Below are positions 49,606 through 60,268 of a DNA stretch of 64,000 bases, piece by piece. The DNA lies in contig JAGKQI010000052.1 in NCBI GenBank assembly GCA_018806915.1, positions 1,550,001-1,614,000 of the forward strand, given 5' to 3'. The stretch is from Phytophthora colocasiae (Eukaryota; Oomycota; Peronosporomycetes; Peronosporales; Peronosporaceae). The position numbers and the translations under genes are program-made. The notes under the pieces were generated by a model that had not been told where the DNA came from, ran no database searches, and was given only the letters and a program-made list of their open reading frames with translations. Position 1 is the stretch's first letter, and each line of letters opens with the position of its first letter.

Positions 49606-49848
49606 TGTAATGCTAGCACCACCTACACCTCAGCTACAGCCGTGCACCACGATAGGAATGGCGATCTGCCAACGACAAGGGCAACTTCAAGTGCAAGCTG
49701 AACTTCAACGCGCCTTCAGCGCATGCCGGCACTCGCCGATGAACACTCGGTAGTTTTTCATTCTCGATTTTTCATTCTCTACAACAAGTCAATACAAGTT
49801 TACACGCTTTCTGACTAAGTCGAGTCTCAACCGCCCAAGAGCGTGACA
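49606..49848 (+). repeat. 5' LTR of Gypsy-2
   Basis: It begins TGTAATGCTAG and ends GAGCGTGACA. It is a direct repeat of 55753-55995 with a single base difference. Confidence 0.95.
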
Positions 49849-49910
49849 GTTAATTAACTAAAGAAACGCTAAGAAGCAAGCGGGTTGACCCTCCAGTCTC
49901 ACCTCAAGTC

Positions 49911-50956
49911 ATGTCAGGACAGGAGAGTCCGAACCCAAGGCCACGTCGTACACGCCGTACTCGGGACGAAGACGATGCTACATCTCATCCGCCCGAACCG
50001 CCAGTGGATGCTCAGGAACCCTCGACTGGCCACGAAGGCGAAGGCGCTGCTCAGCAACAGCAGTCGCAGCCTCAAGCGCAAGCACCCGACGCCAATATGT
50101 TGACCCAGATGATGCAGTTCATGATGCACTCACAGCAGCAACAGCAGGTGCAGATGCGTGAAATGATGGCCCAGCAACTCGCCTTCCAGCAGCAGCTACT
50201 GTCGCAGCAGACGCAACTACGACTGCCACAGAAAAAGAAGGGAGATCCGCCTATTTTCAAGGGAAACGCCTCGGAAGATTTAGAGCTGTGGATATTTAGT
50301 ACGGAGCAGTACTATGCCCAGCACCGAGAAGAAATGCGTCGCAACTCGTCTGAGTTTGTTGACACAATTTTCGCAAACCTTGGCACCGTAGCTCAGACCT
50401 GGTTTCGCGATTTTAAGCTTTCCTTAGGACCCGATCAGCCAGCTACATGGGATTTTTCAAAGCGAAGATCCGCGAACGGTTTCGCGATCGCGATTTCCAG
50501 CAAAAGGTTCTCACCAAGCTGCACGATTTGCGCTGGCAAGGCTCTCAGCAGGAGTATACGACGAAGTTCCTCCACCTCCTGTCGCAGCTCGACGAGGAGC
50601 TACCGGAATCCGTCAAGCGCTGGATGTACCAGCGAAATTTGCGCGCAGAGACCAGCAGCTTTATTTTGCAGAACGTGCCTGATAGCCTACAGGCCACGAT
50701 CGAACTCGCGCAACGATTCGAAGACTCTCGACCTGCTCAATCCGCCCGTAACAATGATACCAAGAAGGAAACTAAACCGCAGCAGCATCCAGCAAACAAG
50801 GAAGTTGGAGCACAGAAGGGAGGCGGGGCTAAACCGACCTGCAGCTACTGCGAGAAAATTGGCCACACGATCGACATGTGCCGTGCCCGGAAGCGCGATA
50901 GTCACGCTGCCACGGCCAGCAAGTCCGATCCGCCAAAAAACGGCGCGGCTCGGTAG
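49911..50956 (+). pseudogene. Gypsy-2 gag, one-base deletion in a T-run
   Basis: The N-terminus has basic and Gln-rich stretches (HSQQQQQVQMREMMAQQ), then a gag core (DLELWIFSTEQYYAQH, TWFRDFKLSLG). At gattttt (about 50451-50457) the register changes. With one more T the frame would join to FKAKIRERFRDRDFQQKV in the next frame. That frame ends with a knuckle CSYCEKIGHTIDMC and the stop at 50956. So the break is a single-base loss in a homopolymer, which may be real or a sequencing slip. Confidence 0.85.
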
Positions 50957-51066
50957 GTCGGCCACCTGTCGAGCCGGAACCCACGAAGAGAACTGGCAGT
51001 AATCTCTCCGCCGGCCAAAATCACCAGACGCGCCACACTTTCAACTACCATGACGAAAATCCGGTA

Positions 51067-51758
51067 TTGTGTCGCCGTCAGGAAAATATTTACTGCTATC
51101 TATCCCACGCGGGTACAATTGCTGATGTTGAAGTGAGTGCTTTCATTGATAGTGGTGCCAGCTTCAACGCCATCAGTCCGCGTGCAGCCGAGCGTCTTCA
51201 CCTGAAGGTGGTCGAGAGCTCGAAGCCCCTCGAGATAACTCTTGGGATGAACAACAGAGTCCTAATCCCCGCCGAATTGCCAAGCTGGACATTATCCTTA
51301 ACGGATTCCCCGTGTATCATACCGAAGCATTTGTCATGGAGATACCCGAGAAGCAGAACATCTTGCTCGGGATGCCGTGGCTAGAGGAGGTAAACCCCGA
51401 GATCAACTGGAAGGAAAAACGCATCAAGCACCGTGACTCTCAAGAATCCTCGCCTTTTCACCAGTGTGTACGCGAGGGCCCCGCTGTTCGAGTCGCCGGA
51501 GCAAGAATTTCCCGAAAACAAAAGAGCTCGAAGTCACCCGTAGCAGCACACAGTGACCTCATGATGTACTACACGAAACACACCTTGCTCGCGTCAACAG
51601 GTGAGACTCGAGTCGTACCCGCCAAGGAGTTACACAAGATGAAGCTTGCTGAGGAGACTTCGGCTTTTTCGTTCGCATTGCATCGGAAAAGACGGCGCGT
51701 CAATTGTCCACAGATTGGGAAGCCTTTCGTGGCCACCCGGTTGAGCCGGTTATCCTGA
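51067..51758 (+). pseudogene. Gypsy-2 protease and linker, frameshifted
   Basis: The first frame holds AFIDSGASFNAISPRAAERL. It shifts near 51310 to the frame with ILLGMPWLEEVNPEINWKEKRI, the second retropepsin signature. Another shift near 51705 leads to the RT frame. Confidence 0.8.
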
Positions 51759-54700
51759 AGTACAAGGGCACAGTATTCGTGACCGAGCTGCCAAGCGTGC
51801 CGCCGACTCGTTCAATCGACGTCGAGGCAGAGATCGAGCTGAGTGATTCAGCTCCGGTGGCACGGAAGCAATTCCGACTGAGCGAGGAGCAAAAGGAAGC
51901 TGTACGGAAGTGGACGCGGGAGATGCTGGACGCGAAAATGATCCGTCCGTCAAAATCACCATTCTCCTCACCTACGTTCTGCGTGCGGAAGGCAGTCGGT
52001 TGGCGGATTGTCCACGATTTCAGGGCTATCAATGCTCGGGTGAGAGTTCCCGCCACTCCAATTCCGCGAAAGGAAGATATCTACGATGCCATGGCTAAAG
52101 GTCGACTGTTCTCGGCGCTTGATCTGCTCTGGGGATTTTTCAGGTTCGACTACGTGAGTCCGATATACCCTACACCGCTTTCTCGACGCCGGATGGCCTG
52201 TTCGAATACTTGGTGACGCCCATGGGACTGTCATCGAGTCCATCAGCATTTAACCGGCTGATGCAAACGGTTTTCGGTGACCTAGGTGAGTGCTGCCGCG
52301 CTTACTTTGATGATTTATTCGTTTTCACTAAGACGGACTCAATGAAGGATCACCTGGAAGCGCTTGACAAGGTCCTAGCACGATGCAAGCAGCAACAACT
52401 GTACGTCAAGCTGTCGAAATGCACATTTTTTTGTGCTGAGGAAATACCGTGTTTAGGAGATTACATCGGACGGCAAGGAATTCGGATGGACCCAAACAAG
52501 ATCCGCACCATTCAAGAATGGCCACAACCGAAAACGAAACGCGAATTGCAGTCATTCCTCGGCACCTGTGTCTACGTCCTCAAGTATTGTCCGGATTTCT
52601 CATCGCTCGTGGCCCCACTCACGGACGCAACTCGCGGTCGAACCAAAAACGAGCGTATTGAGCTTTCAACAGAGCAAGTGAAAGCATTTACGGAGCTGAA
52701 GCGCAGACTATCTTCTCCTCCAGTTCTCGCGCATCCCGATTCTAACCGTCCATTTCACGTGAAGACCGATGCCTCCGACTACGCAATTGGTGGGTATTTG
52801 TTCCAAGTCGACACGGACGGACGGGAAAAAATCATTGCCTATGGTGGTCGGAAGCTCAACACTGCTGAGCGAATGTACCCCACACGCGAGAAGGAATTAC
52901 TGGCGGCGCTACACGCCATGAGAACGTGGAAGCCATATCTCATTGACAAACCCTTTTACATCGACACGGATCACAAAACTCTTGAGTCGTTGCTTCGGCA
53001 AACTACGTGCTCTCAACGTTTAGCTCGCTGGTTGAACGAGCTCAGCCTTTTTCAGCCCCGTTTCAAGTGGATACCAGGGGAAGCAAATGTCGTGGCTGAC
53101 GCTATTTCTCGATCTCCACAACTTTCTGACGAAGAGCGCCATTCGCACGTGTCACTCGGCTCACTTCTCGACCAATTGACGAAATTACAACGTGTGTCAA
53201 CCCCTGACGTGGAATTTTTTAACTACATGCGTCAACGCCCTTCGATTCAGCATCAATGCAAACGCCTGTACCCCGAAGACACGTTATTTGGCCCAGTCCT
53301 GCGTGATCTCAAACGCGCAGACGACAGTTTGGCAGCACCGATCGACCTTCACCCGACGTTGCGCGCGTTGCTACCCGACCTTTTTCTCGAGGACGAGCTC
53401 ATTTACCTTCGATGCGGCACCGACGGCCCTCGAAGACTTTGTATTCCTGCTGATAATGACCTACGCAACGCTATCCTATTTGAATGCCACGACACAGCTG
53501 CACGTGGACACCCCGGCTCCAAGAAGACGTTAGCGATCGCTCAGCAGAAATTCTACTGGTTGAATATGCAGAAGACTGTCTCCAAGTACGTTCAATCGTG
53601 TGAACTCTGCCAGCGAATAAAAGCATCTCAGCAGAAGCCCGCAGGGTTGCTACACCCGCTGGAAATTCCGCACAAGCGGTGGGCGCAGATTTCGATGGAT
53701 TTCATGCCAGATCTAGTTACCACTAAACGCGGCAAATTTGACACGATTCTCGTGATTTTGGACAGCTTGACGAAGCGAGCACACTTCATTCCGACATACA
53801 AAGATGCAAGCGCACAGGATACCGCATGGATTTTTCTCCGTGACCACGTGAGACTGCATGGTTTCCCGGACTCAATCGTGAGCGACCGTGATTCCAAGTT
53901 CTTGTCGGCGTTTTGGAAAGCAGTCATGTCCAGTCAACGATCCCAGATTCGGGCTAGTACCGCATTCAAGCCATCGACGGACGGCCAGAACGAACGCTCC
54001 CATCGGTTTATTAACGATTACCTGCGTGCCTTCATCTCGCCGCGCCAAAACGACTGGGACGAATTACTCCCTATGGCGGAATTTGCCTACAACGCTCGAC
54101 CTCACGACAGCATTGGCATGTCGCCTTTTGAGGCTGATTTGGGCTATGTTCCTCGGGCCTATGATGATCTCGCTATTCCGGCTCAACCACAAGCTAACCG
54201 AGACGTCCTTCGTTTCAGTGACACCCTTCAAGCCGTTCTCCAGCGCTGTCGCGAGTCGCTTGCCTCAGCTCAAGGACGCATGAAGCAGTTTTACGACCGC
54301 AACCGACCTGACAATTCTATCTCTGTGGGTGATCAGGTACTTCTTGATACAACGCATCTCGACCTGGCACACGTCGGTAGTCAAGGCCGCCGGAAATTTT
54401 CAGCTCGTTTTATCGGCCCTTATCGCGTCATTGCCGCGACTACGCCGAACACATACAAAATTTCGCTGCCGCCTGGTGTTCGTCTGCATGACGAATTTCA
54501 CGTTTCATACCTACGTCGCTACGTGGAGGATTCTAATCCCAACCGCCTCAACAATGTCCCTCGCCTCTTGACTCGCGATGGCCAAGAAGGTTTGCAGGTG
54601 CGCGCGATTGTGGGGATGCAAATGCGCCGTGGCGCTCGATTTTTCAAAGTTCAATGGTATGGTCGTGATGAAGCTGACTCCTGGGAGCCCGAAAGCAATT

Positions 54701-54846
54701 TGAGCCAAGCCGCCGGTCTGATAGCTGAGTATTTAGCGTCGTCTACGACCCCGCATCGTCGAAAGCGCTCCCGCCGTCGTTCGACACAGTCATCATCTGC
54801 TACTGCACCGACTCGACGCAGCCCACGACTATCGCGATCGTCGTGA
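51704..54846 (+). pseudogene. Gypsy-2 RT, RNase H, integrase and chromodomain (one break)
   Basis: Frame 51704-52216 has the RT start (EMLDAKMIRPSKSPFSSPTF, GWRIVHDFRAINARV). It breaks near 52160-52205 within the palm. Frame 52210-54846 (878 codons) then has the RT active site YFDDLFVF, the RNase H (VKTDASDYAIGGYLF), an H-H-C-C finger (HDTAARGHPGSKKT...CELCQ), the integrase core (ISMDFMPDL, VSDRDSKFLS, GQNERSHRF) and a chromodomain (FFKVQWYGRDEADSWEPESNL). The catalytic sets are complete. The TGA stop (54844-54846) is part of the target duplication of the hAT element. Confidence 0.9.
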
Positions 54847-54850
54847 ACCC

Positions 54851-55720
54851 CAGAGGTCGCAAACAGTTACCCGAGACCGCTTTCTAACCGTGTACCCGCG
54901 ACCGCGGGTATCCACGGATATCCGAACGGATGATCCAAAATACTTTGGGCGGTTGCAGACATCCGAAATAAATCAACGGACAGTCACAGACGTCCGAATA
55001 CTTTGGGCGTTTTCTATTGGCATTCGAAAACCCCCCCCGCTGCCGTCTTTCACTCGTGGGTTTCACTACCCTCGCTGCCGTCGTACGGTCATGGACTCCT
55101 TCGTAATGTGCACACATCGTTCTTCACGAACTGATGGCGGCGCAAGCACTACAAATTCCAGTCTGTCCGACGAGACGTCGTTGCCTTATCAATCTCAGCA
55201 ACTACACTCCATTCGTGCTCTCACATCATTGACTGCGATTAAAGAGGCGATCACACGCGAGTTGACGTCGCAAAATAAATAACTGGTGTTGTCGTTGCTG
55301 GCAGATTCATCTAGCACTAGGTCTAAGTGTTGGGATTTCTTTTCCTACGTTGTGGAGAAGAATTCAGGGGCTCGGTTTGAGGCTATGGAGACGACTTTCG
55401 TTGCGTGTAGAGGATGCTATCGAATGTTTGCTTTTCAGAGTAAGAAGGGAACTGGAAATGTGTTTGGTAAAAAACGAACTACGCTCAACCAGTATATTCT
55501 AGACGATGTTCTAGTGGCTTGTTCAAACTAGTGACAGACTAATAAAAATATAATGCTGAATGAGCTATACTGCGCGGTTTAAACTACAATCATCCGTATT
55601 TTTTCTCGGGCGGTTGCGGATATCCGAACGAGAATCTCGGGCGGTCATGGACGTCCGAAAGTCTGCTGAGAATCGTACAGACGGGCACGGGCATCCGAAA
55701 TTTCCAGCTTGCGACCTCTG
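54851..55720. mobile_element. hAT-type derivative, 870 bp, nested directly after Gypsy-2 pol
   Basis: The terminal inverted repeat is CAGAGGTCGCAA (54851-54862 and 55709-55720). The 8-bp target duplication is gtgaaccc (54843-54850 and 55721-55728). CAG-starting termini with an 8-bp duplication are the hAT signature. The inside holds repeated motifs of the type GGGCGG...GGA(T/C)(A/G)TCCGAA near both ends, in direct orientation. A short ORF has a BED-finger-like arrangement (55286-55531). It is too short for a full transposase, so it is an internal-deletion derivative. Confidence 0.9.
55286..55531 (+). pseudogene. BED-finger-like relic of a hAT transposase
   Basis: The open stretch reads SKCWDFFSYVV, then CRGCYRMFAFQSKKGTG, then TTLNQYILDD. 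An aromatic-rich start, a C-x2-C pair and a following T-x-L resemble the BED zinc finger at the N-terminus of hAT transposases, though the closing histidines are not obvious. The rest of the transposase is absent. Confidence 0.5.
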
Positions 55721-55752
55721 GTGAACCCGTACGCGCTCTTCTGGGGGGAGAC

Positions 55753-55995
55753 TGTAATGCTAGCACCACCTACACCTCAGCTACAGCCGTGCACCACGAT
55801 AGGAATGGCGATCTGCCAACGACAAGGGCAACTTCAAGTGCAAGCTGAACTTCAACGCGCCTTCAGCGCATGCCGGCACTCGCCGATGAACACTCGGTAG
55901 TTTTTCATTCTCGATTTTTCATTCTCTACAACAAGTCAATACAAGTTTACACGCTTTCTGACTAAGTCGAGTCTCAACCGTCCAAGAGCGTGACA
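55753..55995 (+). repeat. 3' LTR of Gypsy-2
   Basis: It is a direct repeat of 49606-49848, preceded by the purine tract and followed by the ccaac target duplication. Confidence 0.95.
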
Positions 55996-56297
55996 CCAAC
56001 CGCTGTCGCGCAGCGAGACCACCGTGGGATGCAGCACTTCGAGATCAACTGCATGCTGGTTCGGATCGGGTCAACGCGATGAGAGGTCAACGGTCACGAG
56101 CTGCGACTCGATTGGTTTGTTGATCGGGGCTCGTGCCTCGAAACAAATCACTGCGCTCGAGGACACGCGTGGTAGTACGCTGGAAGAACAAGAGGAAGAG
56201 GAGCCTTTCATACCGTGGGTGCCGTCGCAACCGTCGTAATGGAAATGGTCACCGAGTGGGGCTGGACCATCAGATCAAAGCGACCTGCCTGTCAAAG

Positions 56298-56313
56298 TCT
56301 CATTCTGCAATTT
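56298..56313 (+). promoter_or_regulatory. Oomycete core promoter (Inr+FPR) of the MARVEL gene
   Basis: TCTCATTCTGCAATTT differs at only the first base from the oomycete consensus GCTCATTYYNCAWTTT. It ends 29 bp before the ATG, a normal short leader. The same core recurs upstream of the minus-strand paralogue. Confidence 0.8.
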
Positions 56314-56342
56314 GCTTTACACTACTCACTCCATCAGCGAGA

Positions 56343-57479
56343 ATGACTACTGCTCTGCTTTCCTCCGGTCGCTTAGGCATCCGTGCGGCCCAGGCGCTGT
56401 GTGGCGTCCTGGGAATGATCTTCACGTCGCTCGGCTACATCAAGTTCACGTCGGGCCAGTTGAGTAGCGGTGCCGCTATTTACACTACCATCGCGTGCTA
56501 CTCGGCCATGCTTTGCGGTCTGTACTACGTGATTCCGGTTGGCGTGCTTAAGTGGACGTCCAGCGTCCCTAAAGTGCTGTACCAGCGCCTGGTGGACGGA
56601 ATCCTGGCCATCGCTCTGTTGATCGCTGGCATCGTCCACACGTCGTCCGACGCCGTCAAGGACTGCTCGTCATACAACACTATGTTCGAGACTTACCACG
56701 GTTCGGCACTCTTCCGCTGCGGTAACATGACCGTCGCTATTATCCTCACGTTCGTCGCGTGTGCTCTGTTCCTGGTCACTTTGGTCTGGAGCTTCGTGCG
56801 TGACACGTGCAAGTCTGTGAATGGCGACAACCTTGACGCTGCTCTTGCTGACAACGATGCACAGGCTAACGGCTACATGGTGGCCAGTACCCCCGGCAAG
56901 AAGGACCTGAACGGTGCACTTACTACCGTGGACTTGGACCTGCAGCACCCGGCACTCAAGGTCGTTCGCTGCACGGGCCGTACGCTCCAGTTTGCGTCCT
57001 CCGTTGTGGCACTAGTGTGCATTGTCATGGGCTACAAGCACTACTACACAGGTCAGTACATTGAGCCTAAGGCTACGTACGCCATCCTCATGGCTTACAG
57101 CGCTGTCCTGTACTCGCTGTGGCACATGGTAGCCGTCGAGACGCTTAAGCTGTCCCGCCACCCTGTTGTCGGTGTTGAGCGTATCATGGACGTTCTGATC
57201 GCTGCTTCTCTGTTGATTGCCGGTATTCTGTTCGCTTCGTCAGACCAAGTCACGGACTGCTCAACGTCCAACGCGTCGTTCGAGAAGTACCACGGATCCG
57301 CTCTGTTCCGCTGCGGCAGCATGAACACGGGCTACGTCTTCACCTTCATCGCTGTGGCTCTGTACCTCGTGACGTTCGCGGTGAGTTTCCTCTACCGTTC
57401 ATCGGTTAGTGAACGTAACGCGGCGGAGAACCACTCGACCGAGACGGCTCAAGCTTCGGACGCAGGTCTGCAGGTGTAA
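56343..57479 (+). CDS. MARVEL-like double tetraspan membrane protein
   Basis: The product is 378 residues, intact. Two homologous halves each have four hydrophobic helices. In each half the loop before the last helix has DC-x-T/S-x-N-x-x-FE-x-YHGSALFRCG-x-M (KDCSSYNTMFETYHGSALFRCGNM and the equivalent around residue 320). A hydrophilic linker of about 50 residues joins the halves. Four-helix units with a Cys-containing extracellular loop resemble MARVEL/SUR7-type plasma-membrane proteins. The specific role is unknown. The ATG is chosen for the first helix and the promoter motif 29 bp upstream; the frame is open further but without support. It is tail to tail with the next paralogue. Confidence 0.8.
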   Translation: MTTALLSSGRLGIRAAQALCGVLGMIFTSLGYIKFTSGQLSSGAAIYTTIACYSAMLCGLYYVIPVGVLKWTSSVPKVLYQRLVDGILAIALLIAGIVHTSSDAVKDCSSYNTMFETYHGSALFRCGNMTVAIILTFVACALFLVTLVWSFVRDTCKSVNGDNLDAALADNDAQANGYMVASTPGKKDLNGALTTVDLDLQHPALKVVRCTGRTLQFASSVVALVCIVMGYKHYYTGQYIEPKATYAILMAYSAVLYSLWHMVAVETLKLSRHPVVGVERIMDVLIAASLLIAGILFASSDQVTDCSTSNASFEKYHGSALFRCGSMNTGYVFTFIAVALYLVTFAVSFLYRSSVSERNAAENHSTETAQASDAGLQV

Positions 57480-57721
57480 AGGGGGTCAAAGTTGAAGTGA
57501 GTAAGTATGCACTTGTTGCTACACTTTGATCAGCGGTCGAACTATGAGTATGAATCGTGCTTTCGTAGTCTACGGTAGTCTAGTTCAATAGGCAGGCTAC
57601 CTTCACTCAATGAATTCACATTGATCGCGTGGCAGAAATAGCAAAGTTTTGAGAAGTTTTTGTTTATTAGGTCAAGTTGAAGTCATCCCGATACAGATGA
57701 TGAAGAGCTACAGCTAGACAC
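57480..57721. other. Shared 3' gap between convergent MARVEL-like genes
   Basis: It is 242 bp with no gene, presumably both 3' untranslated regions. Confidence 0.6.
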
Positions 57722-58780
57722 TTACACCTGCTGGCCAGGTTCGACATCAACGTGACGAGGGGCAGCAGGTTCGTCGTCGTTGGAGTCGAGGAATCCGAGC
57801 GTAAAAGTGACGAGGAAGAAAACGCAGTCGATGAACGCCAAAACGTACGCGCGCGTGAGGCTTCCGCAGCGGTAGATGTTGTCACCGCCCAGTGATCCGG
57901 TGTCGGCCTCGTACGTTGCGTTGATAGTGTCACAGTGGTGAACCTGGTGTGAGGCAGCGAGGAGAATAGCAAACAGCAAGAGGAGAACCGCCAGAAGTAG
58001 ATCCAGGATACGCTCGACTCCGGCACTGGGGCGGTGTGACTTCTTGAGAATGTCGACGACCACGAGGTGGAACAGTGTGTACAGGATGCAGCTCCAGGAC
58101 ACGAGCACCATGAACATGGCCACTGGGCTCGTGAAGCGGCCCGTGAAGTAGTGCTTGTAGCCCGCCACTGTGCTGATGAAGATCAGGAGCGACAGCACGA
58201 ACTGGATGAAGCGACTGCCACGACGGGCGATGGCCAACGCTGGGTGACGAGCGTCAGAAGCCTCAGCACGCGAACCAGGAGTGAGAGCCTCCGTATAACC
58301 AGCCACAATTTCAGTCTGGTCAGCGTTATTGCCGATGAAGCTCCACACCAAAGAAACGAGGAACAGCGCGAACGTGATGAAGGTGAAGATGACGCCCATG
58401 GTCAAGTTACCGCATCGGAAAAGCTGAAGACCGGCGTACGCTTCGTACTCGTCGTTCTTCTCCGAGCAATCCTTGACACCGGATGAAGCCCAGAGTAGGA
58501 TGCCACCAAGAAGCAGAAGCACCGTCAAGACGCCATCCACGATACGTTGGAACATCACGGACGGGGCCACAGCCGTCCACTTCAGAATCTTGACCGGCAG
58601 TACGTAGTACAAACCGGTAAGGAGCGCCGAGTAGTTCATGAGAATGCTGAATTCGGGCGACAACCCGCTGAGTTGACCATCGTCGTTCTTGACGTAGCCA
58701 CCCCACGTGAAGATGATGGCCAGAAGAGCGAAAAGCGTCTGTAGTGAGCGCAAGGCGAAGCGAGCAGTGGTGATCGCCAT
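57722..58780 (-). CDS. MARVEL-like double tetraspan membrane protein, second paralogue
   Basis: The product is 352 residues from the ATG at 58780. It has the same double four-helix design as its neighbour: first unit VKDCSEKNDEYEAYAGLQLFRCGNLT, second HHCDTINATYEADTGSLGGDNIYRCGSLT. It is shorter in the linker and diverged in the second loop, which has extra residues. The C-terminal tail is acidic. It is intact. The promoter motif at 58819-58834 and the inverted arrangement relative to 56343-57479 suggest an old inverted duplication. Confidence 0.8.
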   Translation of the reverse strand: MAITTARFALRSLQTLFALLAIIFTWGGYVKNDDGQLSGLSPEFSILMNYSALLTGLYYVLPVKILKWTAVAPSVMFQRIVDGVLTVLLLLGGILLWASSGVKDCSEKNDEYEAYAGLQLFRCGNLTMGVIFTFITFALFLVSLVWSFIGNNADQTEIVAGYTEALTPGSRAEASDARHPALAIARRGSRFIQFVLSLLIFISTVAGYKHYFTGRFTSPVAMFMVLVSWSCILYTLFHLVVVDILKKSHRPSAGVERILDLLLAVLLLLFAILLAASHQVHHCDTINATYEADTGSLGGDNIYRCGSLTRAYVLAFIDCVFFLVTFTLGFLDSNDDEPAAPRHVDVEPGQQV

Positions 58781-58818
58781 CGTAGAAGATTGTTGTTTTG
58801 ATCTGTGCGAGGCAAGGC

Positions 58819-58834
58819 AAATTGCAGAATGAAC
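58819..58834 (-). promoter_or_regulatory. Oomycete core promoter (Inr+FPR) of the second MARVEL gene
   Basis: The sense strand reads GTTCATTCTGCAATTT, one base from the consensus. It lies 38 bp before the ATG. Confidence 0.78.
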
Positions 58835-59902
58835 TGCTGCCGGTGCCAAAAGCGTTTTAGTTCTCGAACGGAGTCAAACGGCAGGGGGTCTTTGCTTTGA
58901 TAGTTTAGTCAGCTTTGTCCTTGATCAAAGCCCGACATATCAACGAAGCGGCATCTCATGTGTATATCGCTAGACACACCGTAGACGAGGTGTGGATACC
59001 CTTCAGCAGATGGAAGGAGACGGATACACCGGAGCGATACTACGGATACACCAGAGTATCGCAGACAGCTTCAAAGCGATGAATGTGGTGCATTTGGTAC
59101 AATGGCGGCACCAGCAACGGAACGATTGAATCCAAGCTCCGGCTGAATGGCAGAGTCCAGTCGCGACAGCCTCGGATTCACGGATACACGATGGTTCACA
59201 TGTATCCTTGAGGCGATCCTGTCGCAATGGCACTGCTGGTCACAATGCCTGCAGTTCTTTTACACTCGAGTCTATCGATCTGCATATAGCGAGGGAGAGT
59301 CTCTCCTGAAGTGTCGGATAGCTGCAACTTGATGTACTTTGAGTTGTAGACGGCTTCGCTAAGTCGGTGTCGCTCGATTTTGGACTGGTGCAAGCTGCCG
59401 GAGCTAGAGTCGACCATTGAATGAATGAATCCGCGTCCCCATGTCACACAAAGTCGCTGCGCAGAGACCAGAGAGATAATATCGGTAGCTTCATCACTCG
59501 ACATTAATACAGTACTGCACTTTACGCTAACGAGTTCAATCTCTTGCTATTTTACCTTACATCTGAACAGCTGAATGATCTATCGCAGGCACACAAGTTC
59601 GAACACGTAGTGCTCACTAGCATAGCAGAAATCTCCCTTTGCAGCATCACTCCGGTGAAACTAAACCGCAGCCGCGCTTGGACAGTCGCTTTTGTCGATA
59701 GCAAAGCAGGGAAAACGCTGGCATGATGCCCACAACAACTTCAACTTCACTTCAACTTGATGTCATTTACACATCCATACGTACACCACACCATAATTCT
59801 CCAGCATACAAAACTCAAGTGATTTCCTTCTTCTTCAAAACCAGGTTCTCGAATAGAACTGATCAACGGACAAGACGCCAAGGACAACACACAGACACAG
59901 AC
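58835..59902. other. Intergenic stretch between MARVEL and PH-domain genes
   Basis: I see no recognisable gene. The longest ORF (59196-59504, minus, 102 codons, MSSDEATDIISLVSAQ) has no motif and no start context of note. A short element cggatacacc recurs several times between 59010 and 59190. Confidence 0.45.
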
Positions 59903-60268
59903 ATGGAAGGTGACTACTCGAACTGCGACCTGTCCGACCCGGACTTTGAGGGAGAACTGACCAAGCGCAGCGTGTGGCTCAAGGAATGGCGCAAACGCTA
60001 TTTCGTACTTAAGGGGAACAAGCTCTACTTCTGCCGTGCCCAGGGCGAGCCAGCCCACGGACTCATCGATCTAGCGGACTGTTTGACGGTGAAATCGGCC
60101 GAGGAGAAGACCAACAAGCGCTTCTGCTTCGAAGTGGCTACACCCGACTCTACCTTCTACATGTACGCGGAGAACGAGAAGCAAAAGGACGAGTGGATCG
60201 GCGCTATTGGCCGCGCAATCGTCAAGTTCTCGAGCTCCTTCACGGGCGATCAGGACGATGACAACTAG
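59903..60268 (+). CDS. Small PH-domain protein
   Basis: The product is 121 residues and consists almost only of one pleckstrin-homology domain. It has a first strand EGELTKRSVWLKEWRKRYFVL, a basic KGNKLYF turn, KRFCFEVATPDSTFYMYAEN, and the C-terminal helix with invariant Trp (KDEWIGAIGRAIVKF). The basic residues in the first loop suggest phosphoinositide binding at membranes, which is inferred. The ATG chosen (59903) gives an acidic start MEGDYSNCDLSDPD; upstream codons in the frame look non-coding. It is convergent with the lipid-kinase-like gene. Confidence 0.85.
   Translation: MEGDYSNCDLSDPDFEGELTKRSVWLKEWRKRYFVLKGNKLYFCRAQGEPAHGLIDLADCLTVKSAEEKTNKRFCFEVATPDSTFYMYAENEKQKDEWIGAIGRAIVKFSSSFTGDQDDDN

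Larger units (their letters stand above)
49606..55995 (+). mobile_element. Gypsy-2: Ty3/Gypsy element, 6390 bp, with nested hAT derivative
   Basis: The LTRs are 49606-49848 and 55753-55995 (243 bp each, one difference seen: c49834 against t55981). The target duplication is ccaac (49601-49605 and 55996-56000). A purine tract ggggggagac (55743-55752) touches the 3' LTR. Order is gag, protease, RT, RNase H, integrase, chromodomain on the plus strand. No TGG primer site follows the 5' LTR (it continues GTTAATTAAC). It lies between a MARVEL pseudogene and the intact MARVEL gene, 347 bp upstream of the latter's ATG. Several one-base frame breaks exist despite the young LTRs. Confidence 0.95.

Noticed and set aside
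49359..49753. ORFs at the left end of Gypsy-2 and their copy at 55709-55900
   Set aside because: They overlap the LTR, and the repeat of the translation simply reflects the two LTRs.
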